The notes under the pieces are model-generated. The model had not been told where the DNA came from, ran no database searches, and was given only the letters and a program-made list of their open reading frames with translations. From Cryobacterium lactosi (GTDB lineage Bacteria > Actinomycetota > Actinomycetes > Actinomycetales > Microbacteriaceae), in contig NZ_SOHM01000025.1 of the NCBI RefSeq assembly GCF_004403945.1, positions 2,205 to 66,204 of the forward strand: 64,000 nucleotides of DNA. Direction: 5' to 3'. Positions 58,619-64,000 of the stretch are shown piece by piece. Position 1 is the first letter of the stretch, and each line of letters starts with the position of its first letter. Position numbers and translations under genes: made by a program.

Positions 58619-59851
58619 CTACAGGGCGCCGAAGGCGACGATGCAGTTCTGGCCGCCGAAGCCGAACGCGTTCACCAGGGCGTGCTTGATGGGCTGGATG
58701 CGCGCGGTGAGCGGCGTGTAGTCCAGGGTGCAGTCCGGGTCGGGGTTGCGCAGGTTGATCGTGGGCGGCACGATGCCGTTCTTGATCGACAGGGCCCCCA
58801 CCAGGGCCGACAGCGCGCCGGCGGCGCCGATCATGTGGCCGGTCATCGACTTGGGCGCGGTGATCGAGATCTTGTCGGCGAAGTGGCGCAGCGACTGGCG
58901 GATGGCGAGGGTCTCGGCCTTGTCGTTGGCCTGGGTGGAGGTGCCGTGGGCGACGATCATGTCGATATCGGCCGGATTGAGCTTGCTCTTGTCGAGCGCA
59001 CGGTTGATGGCCTGGCTCGCGTACTGCCCGGTCGGGTCGGGAGCCACGATACTGAAGCCGTCGCTGGTGAGAGCCCCGCCGAGAACCTCGGCGTAGATCC
59101 GGGCGCCGCGGGCACGGGCGTGCGAGAGCAGCTCCATCACGAAGACCACGGCGCCCTCACCGAAGACCAGGCCGTTGCGGTTCGCGTCGAACGGGCGGCT
59201 GGCCTCCGTGGGCTCCTCGTTGTGCGTCGACGCGGCGTGCATGGCGTTGAGCCCGGCGAACATCACCGGGGTGATGGCCGCCTCGACGCCGCCGGCGATG
59301 ACCACGTCGGCGTCGCCCATCACGAGCATGGTGCGGGCTTCGAGCAGGGCATAGGCGCCGCTTGCGCAGGCGAGGGCGCTGGCGTTCACCGGGCCGTGCA
59401 CGCCCAGGTCGATGGCGATCTCGCAGGCGGCCATGTTCATCAGCGACTGAGGAACGAAGCGCGGGGAGATCCGGCGGGCGCTGCCGGCATTGACGTGTTC
59501 GGTGGCATCCTGGATCTCGGCGTAGCCGGACACGGCGCTGTTCACGATGACCGCGGTGTGGATGCCCTCCATGGACGTGCCGAAACCGGCATCGGCGACG
59601 GCCTCCCGTGCGGCGGCGATGGACATCTGCGAGGCTCGCGAGGCGCGCTTGACCTGCTTGATCGACATCCGCGTGGCCGGGTCGAAGCCCTTGACCTCTC
59701 CGGCGATCTGGGTGGGCAGGTCGGTGGCGTCGAACTGGGTGATGCGGGCGACGCCGCTGCGGCCGTTGGTCAGGCCGTCCCAGGTTTCGGTCCAGGAATT
59801 GCCGAGCGGCGTGAGGGCTCCCAGTCCGGTGATTACGACTCGATCATTCAT
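58619..59851 (-). CDS. fabF: 3-oxoacyl-ACP synthase II
   Basis: Condensing enzyme of fatty acid elongation, 410 residues from the ATG at 59851. RVVITGLGALTPLG begins the thiolase fold, the nucleophile Cys lies in NASALACASGAYAL, the catalytic His residues in HGTSTQAND and KSMTGHMIGAAGA. GAGGAG lies nine bases before this ATG. An in-frame ATG at 59920 sits six bases behind TACACT and would add 23 residues (see findings). No acyl carrier protein or fabH gene is adjacent. Confidence 0.93.
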   Translation of the reverse strand: MNDRVVITGLGALTPLGNSWTETWDGLTNGRSGVARITQFDATDLPTQIAGEVKGFDPATRMSIKQVKRASRASQMSIAAAREAVADAGFGTSMEGIHTAVIVNSAVSGYAEIQDATEHVNAGSARRISPRFVPQSLMNMAACEIAIDLGVHGPVNASALACASGAYALLEARTMLVMGDADVVIAGGVEAAITPVMFAGLNAMHAASTHNEEPTEASRPFDANRNGLVFGEGAVVFVMELLSHARARGARIYAEVLGGALTSDGFSIVAPDPTGQYASQAINRALDKSKLNPADIDMIVAHGTSTQANDKAETLAIRQSLRHFADKISITAPKSMTGHMIGAAGALSALVGALSIKNGIVPPTINLRNPDPDCTLDYTPLTARIQPIKHALVNAFGFGGQNCIVAFGAL

Positions 59852-59926
59852 GACGATCATCTCCTCAGACGGCGCGAGGGACGTCTCCGGTGCGGGCTCT
59901 GCCTGGTTGGCCTGGCCCATATGCCG

Positions 59927-59932
59927 AGTGTA
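59927..59932 (-). promoter_or_regulatory. -10 element upstream of fabF
   Basis: TACACT on the - strand (59932 to 59927). Six bases downstream is an in-frame ATG (59920); the Shine-Dalgarno-led ATG is at 59851. Confidence 0.45.
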
Positions 59933-60015
59933 GTTATGGGTATATTCCGGCCCACGTACGTTGGGCGGTTCTGAGCATATGACGGTGTCACGCGTGGCCG
60001 AATGCCGAACCCGGC

Positions 60016-60021
60016 TAGGCT
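60016..60021 (+). promoter_or_regulatory. -10 element of murI
   Basis: TAGGCT, eight bases before the GTG at 60030; leaderless or nearly so. Confidence 0.4.
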
Positions 60022-60029
60022 TGATCGAC

Positions 60030-60913
60030 GTGACGGATGCACCGATTGGGATTTTCGACTCCGGAGTCGGCGGACTGACCGTCGCCCGGGCCATCAAGGA
60101 CCAACTGCCCAACGAATCGATCCTCTATATCGGCGATACGGCCCATTCGCCGTACGGACCGAAGAAAATCGCCGACGTGCGCGAGTACGCGCTGGAGGTT
60201 CTGGACGATTTGGTGTCCCAGGATGTGAAGTTGCTGGTAATCGCCTGCAATACCGCATCGGCCGCCGTGTTGCGGGATGCCAGGGAGCGCTACAGCGTGC
60301 CGGTGATCGAGGTGATCCAACCGGCAGTACGCCGTGCGGTGGGCACCACGCGCAACAAACGCGTCGGCGTGGTCGGCACCGCCGGCACGGTGAACTCGCG
60401 CGCCTACAACGATGCGTTCGCCGCGGCGACCGACATCCAACTGTTCTCCCAGGCCTGCCCCCGGTTCGTGGAGTTCGTCGAGTCCGGCGTCACCACGGGC
60501 GCCGAGGTGTTGCGGGTCGCCGAGGAGTACCTCGCCCCGCTCAAGGCGGCAGACGTGGACACCCTGGTGCTGGGCTGCACCCACTATCCCTTTCTGCGCG
60601 GCGTGATCTCCTACGTCATGGGCGATGCGGTGACGCTGGTCTCCAGCCATACCGAGACCGCCAATGACGTCTACCGGGTGCTCGTGGGGCAGGGCCTCGA
60701 ACGGGTCGAGACCGCACCGCCCAGCTACCGTTACGAGGCCACCGGCGACAGCGCCGACGACTTCCTCCGCCTCGCCCACCGGCTGCTCGGCCCGGAGATC
60801 TCCCATGTCGACCTGGTCGCCACCGGCACCATCAGCCTCAGCGAGGTCGCCAGACTCGCCGCATCGACCGCCGCGCCCCGCTTTTCCAATCCCCGTCCTA
60901 TCAAGGAGAACTC

Positions 60914-60917
<4 letters not shown>
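60030..60917 (+). CDS. murI: Glutamate racemase
   Basis: Supplies D-glutamate for peptidoglycan. The 295-residue protein starts [21 protein letters not shown]. Both catalytic cysteines are visible, in [13 protein letters not shown] and [13 protein letters not shown], with [10 protein letters not shown] binding substrate. The GTG at 60030 fits homologues better than upstream ATGs at 59961 and 59979. It overlaps rph by 4 bases, forming the operon murI-rph-rdgB. Confidence 0.95.
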
Positions 60918-61648
<731 letters not shown>

Positions 61649-61649
61649 G

Positions 61650-62240
61650 ATGCGCGTCGTTCTCGCCACCCACAACGCCCACAAGGTCGAGGAGCTGCGC
61701 CGCATCCTTGCGCCCATGCTGCCCGACCTTGAGGTGCTGGCCTACGACGGCCCGGAGCCGGTCGAGAACGGTGCGACCTTCACCGAGAACGCGCTGATCA
61801 AGGCGCGCGCCGCCGCCGCGCACACCGGCCTGCCGGCCATCGCGGACGACTCCGGAATCTGCGTCGACGTGCTCGGCGGAGCCCCCGGCATCTTCTCCGC
61901 CCGGTGGGGCGGACCGGCGCGGGACTCCGAGGAGAACCTGCGCCTGCTGCTCTGGCAGATCAGTGACATGACCGACGAGCACCGGGCCGGTCACTTCACT
62001 TGCGTGGCCGCGCTGGCGCTGCCGGACGGTGTGGAGCGGGCGGTCACGGGGGAGTGGCCCGGCCGGATCCTGCGGGAGCCCGCCGGTGCCGGCGGGTTCG
62101 GCTACGATCCCATCTTCCAGCCGGACGGCCACGCCGTGTCGGCCGCGGAGCTGCCTGCCGACGTGAAGAACGCCGTGAGCCACCGGGCCATCGCGTTCGC
62201 GGCACTTGGGCCAGTCCTGTCCGAGCTTTTGGGCCGTTGA
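61650..62240 (+). CDS. rdgB: XTP/dITP diphosphatase (RdgB/HAM1)
   Basis: Removes non-canonical purine nucleotides from the pool. The 196-residue protein begins MRVVLATHNAHKVEELRRIL (the T-x-N-x-x-K motif). FTENALIKARAAA, IADDSGICVDVLGGAPGIFSARW and GFGYDPIFQP follow, with a terminal SHRAIA. It starts one base after rph, completing the murI-rph-rdgB operon. Confidence 0.95.
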   Translation: MRVVLATHNAHKVEELRRILAPMLPDLEVLAYDGPEPVENGATFTENALIKARAAAAHTGLPAIADDSGICVDVLGGAPGIFSARWGGPARDSEENLRLLLWQISDMTDEHRAGHFTCVAALALPDGVERAVTGEWPGRILREPAGAGGFGYDPIFQPDGHAVSAAELPADVKNAVSHRAIAFAALGPVLSELLGR

Positions 62241-62339
62241 CCAGGACCTATTGTCCTGTCGGTCGGCGTGGCCGATGATGCTGAGAACGGCACTCATTCC
62301 CAACTAGCGGCTGGGCTGGCTTTCGCCCCGGCGGACTCG

Positions 62340-62345
62340 TAACTT
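62340..62345 (+). promoter_or_regulatory. -10 element of the CDF exporter gene
   Basis: TAACTT, six bases before the ATG at 62352; leaderless type. Confidence 0.45.
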
Positions 62346-62351
62346 TGAAGC

Positions 62352-63272
62352 ATGGGTCACGATCACGCATCCGCTTCGACGAGCAATCGCTTGCGCCTGT
62401 CGATCGTCATCGGCCTGGTCGCGACCATTCTGGTCGTCGAAGTCATCGGGGCCTGGCTCACCGGTTCGCTGGCGCTGCTCGCCGACGCCGGCCACATGTT
62501 CTCCGACTTGGCCGGCCTCATCATCGCGCTCACGGCCACGGTCGTCGCCGCCCGCCCGGCCACCGACCGTCAGACGTTCGGGTACCAGCGGGCCGAGGTC
62601 TTCGGTGCGCTGCTGAACGGCCTGATCCTGCTGGTGGTGGCTGGCTTCGTGGTTGTCGGTGCCATCGGCCGTCTGACCGCCGGTGCGCCCGCCGAGGTTC
62701 TGGCCGCCCCGATGCTCGTGGTGGCCGTGGTCGGACTCCTGGCCAACATCGTCGGGATCCTGCTGCTGCGTCCGGCGGCCGCAGGGTCGATCAACATGCG
62801 CGGCGCGTACCTCGAGGTGCTCGGTGACGCGCTGGGTTCGGTGGCCGTGATCGTGGCCGCGGTCGTCATCCTCACGACGGGCTTCGCGCAGGCCGACTCC
62901 ATCGCTTCGTTGGTGATCGCCGCGATGATTGTGCCGCGTGCGCTGGGCCTGCTCCGCGACGTCATTCGGGTGTTCAGCGAATCCGCCCCCGCGGATACCG
63001 ATGTGCGAGCGATCCGGGAGCACCTCGAGGGCACCGCAGGGGTGGTGGCCGTGCACGATGTGCACGTCTGGGCGATCACATCGGGGTCGCACGTGTTCAG
63101 CGCTCACATCGTGGTCGAGCCTGAGTTGCTGGCGGCGGGGAAATCAGGCGAACTGCTGCGCGAGCTATCCGAGTGCCTGTCGCACCACTTCGATGTCGAG
63201 CACTCCACGTTCCAGCTCGAGCCGGCCGATCACGCGGCGGATGCCGAACACGAGCACCACTCGCACCGCTGA
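62352..63272 (+). CDS. Cation diffusion facilitator metal exporter
   Basis: 306 residues, six helices and a C-terminal cytoplasmic domain (about 210-290). TM2 has the metal-site motif DAGHMFSD (H-x3-D), and TM5 has LEVLGDALGS, where E stands for the His usual in zinc-type members. His-rich ends (MGHDHAS and EHEHHSHR) likely collect the metal. GEEL/regulatory sequences for a sensor are not visible. It exports Zn, Co, Cd or Mn; the Glu variant makes the specificity uncertain. Confidence 0.9.
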   Translation: MGHDHASASTSNRLRLSIVIGLVATILVVEVIGAWLTGSLALLADAGHMFSDLAGLIIALTATVVAARPATDRQTFGYQRAEVFGALLNGLILLVVAGFVVVGAIGRLTAGAPAEVLAAPMLVVAVVGLLANIVGILLLRPAAAGSINMRGAYLEVLGDALGSVAVIVAAVVILTTGFAQADSIASLVIAAMIVPRALGLLRDVIRVFSESAPADTDVRAIREHLEGTAGVVAVHDVHVWAITSGSHVFSAHIVVEPELLAAGKSGELLRELSECLSHHFDVEHSTFQLEPADHAADAEHEHHSHR

Positions 63273-63296
63273 GCGTTGCAGGTGGGCCGGTCGGGC

Positions 63297-64000
63297 CTAG
63301 TGCTTGCCGTCGTGGTCGGTGTTGAAGGTCTCGGGGTCGAGCACGAGCTTGTCCGGGTCGACGGTCACGCCGGCGCGGGCCTGACGGCGGGCCTTCACGG
63401 TGGACTGGATGTAGTGGTAGATCGTGGGGAGCAAGGTGAGCACAACGGCGCCGAGCAGGATCAGGTCGATGTAGTCGCGCACGAAGTCGGCCAGCGGCGG
63501 GATGTAGCCGAGGAAGTAGCCGAAGAAGGTCAGGCCGGCGCCCCAGATCATGGCGCCGATGAAGTTGTACAGGCTGTACTTGCGGTAGTCCATGTGCCCG
63601 ACGCCGGCGGCGACAGGGGCGAAGGTGCGCACGATGGGCACGAAGCGGGCGGCGATCACGGCGAAACCACCGAAGCGAACGAAGAAGGCGTTCGTGCGTT
63701 GCACGTTCTTCACACTGAACAGCCCGGATTCTTTGCGTTCGAACACCCGTGGCCCGAGCCGGTGGCCGATCAGGTAGCCCACCTCGCCGCCGACGAAGGC
63801 GGCACCGCCGATGGCCAGGGCAACCCACCAGATGTCGATCGTGATGATGTCGAAGAACACGAACAGCCCGGTGATCACCAGCAGAGTGTCGCCGGGAAGC
63901 AGGAAGCCGATCAGCAGACCGGTCTCGGCGAAGACGATTGCGCACACGCCCAGGAGCGCCCAGGGGCCGAACCCGTTGATGAGGATCTCCGGGTCGAGCC
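63297..64000 (-). CDS. DedA/SNARE-associated family membrane protein, 5' end cut
   Basis: The protein continues past the window edge: the frame stays open upstream of the GTG at 63947 (LDPEILINGFGPWALLG), so 234 residues are visible and the N-terminus is missing. EGL-like membrane segment FAETGLLIGFLLPGDTLLVITG, the R-F-V-P-x-x-R-T-F-x-P-x-x-A-G motif in ARFVPIVRTFAPVAAGVGHM and GYFLGYIPPL identify the family, which includes lipid-carrier recycling enzymes and scramblases. The substrate of this member is unknown. Confidence 0.88.
   Translation of the reverse strand, partial: LDPEILINGFGPWALLGVCAIVFAETGLLIGFLLPGDTLLVITGLFVFFDIITIDIWWVALAIGGAAFVGGEVGYLIGHRLGPRVFERKESGLFSVKNVQRTNAFFVRFGGFAVIAARFVPIVRTFAPVAAGVGHMDYRKYSLYNFIGAMIWGAGLTFFGYFLGYIPPLADFVRDYIDLILLGAVVLTLLPTIYHYIQSTVKARRQARAGVTVDPDKLVLDPETFNTDHDGKH

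Noticed and set aside
62228-62351. Terminator after rdgB
   Set aside because: Only a weak 5-base inverted repeat (AGGAC/GTCCT) is visible, too short to support a terminator.

Overview
The window is chromosomal DNA from a high-GC actinobacterium, most likely a member of the Microbacteriaceae (Cryobacterium/Leifsonia-like). This rests on the dense gene packing, the frequent GTG starts, the mycothiol-type arsenate reductase, the UPF0182 and TIGR03624-like proteins, polyprenol-phosphate mannose synthase, the DUF3039 and DUF7882-like small proteins, and the many actinobacterial promoters of the form TANNNT placed six or seven bases before the start codon. The genus is an inference. I see no phage, insertion sequence, CRISPR array or origin.

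Layout. 1-11.4 kb: rbfA and the truB-ribF group are separated by a sugar pair (aldose epimerase and alditol oxidase), mutY, a uridine-kinase-like protein without a P-loop lysine, a ketopantoate-reductase-like gene and a DHA2 efflux pump with its divergent TetR regulator. 10.7-19.4 kb: a mycothiol-dependent-isomerase-like gene, a CynX-type MFS pump, a SorC regulator, a zincin-like protein, a PDZ/Lon-like protease and a UPF0182 membrane protein. 19.5-23.3 kb: initiator tRNA and an arsenic island of arsDA divergent from two arsC genes, with neither arsR nor an arsenite pump beside it. 23.3-32.1 kb: adhE, then the NAD de novo operon nrtR-nadA-nadB-nadC-nifS-like behind two NrtR-type palindromes.

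32.1-45.1 kb: polyprenol-phosphate mannose synthase with a membrane glycosyltransferase, a two-component system, a nitrilase-family amidase, a DUF7882-like protein, an alpha/beta hydrolase, an old-yellow-enzyme reductase, a class I aminotransferase, a secreted lipoprotein/PKD pair and an HtrA protease. 45.2-52.6 kb: a probable cell-surface glycopolymer locus. It has two GT2 enzymes, a CDP-alcohol phosphotransferase with an altered catalytic motif, a TagF-like polymerase, a TagGH-type exporter and a nucleotidyltransferase. 52.9-57.2 kb: an ABC exporter whose ATPase carries a low-complexity extension of about 550 residues, plus a DUF3039 protein. 57.2-64 kb: pncB, fabF, murI-rph-rdgB, a CDF metal exporter and a DedA protein cut by the window edge.

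The features most worth following up are the glycopolymer locus with its Asp-to-His CDP-alcohol transferase, the charge-segregated ABC ATPase extension, two symmetrical bidirectional -10 elements that appear to drive leaderless genes in both directions, and the paired NrtR and TetR operators. Every functional call comes from reading motifs by eye; no database search was run.
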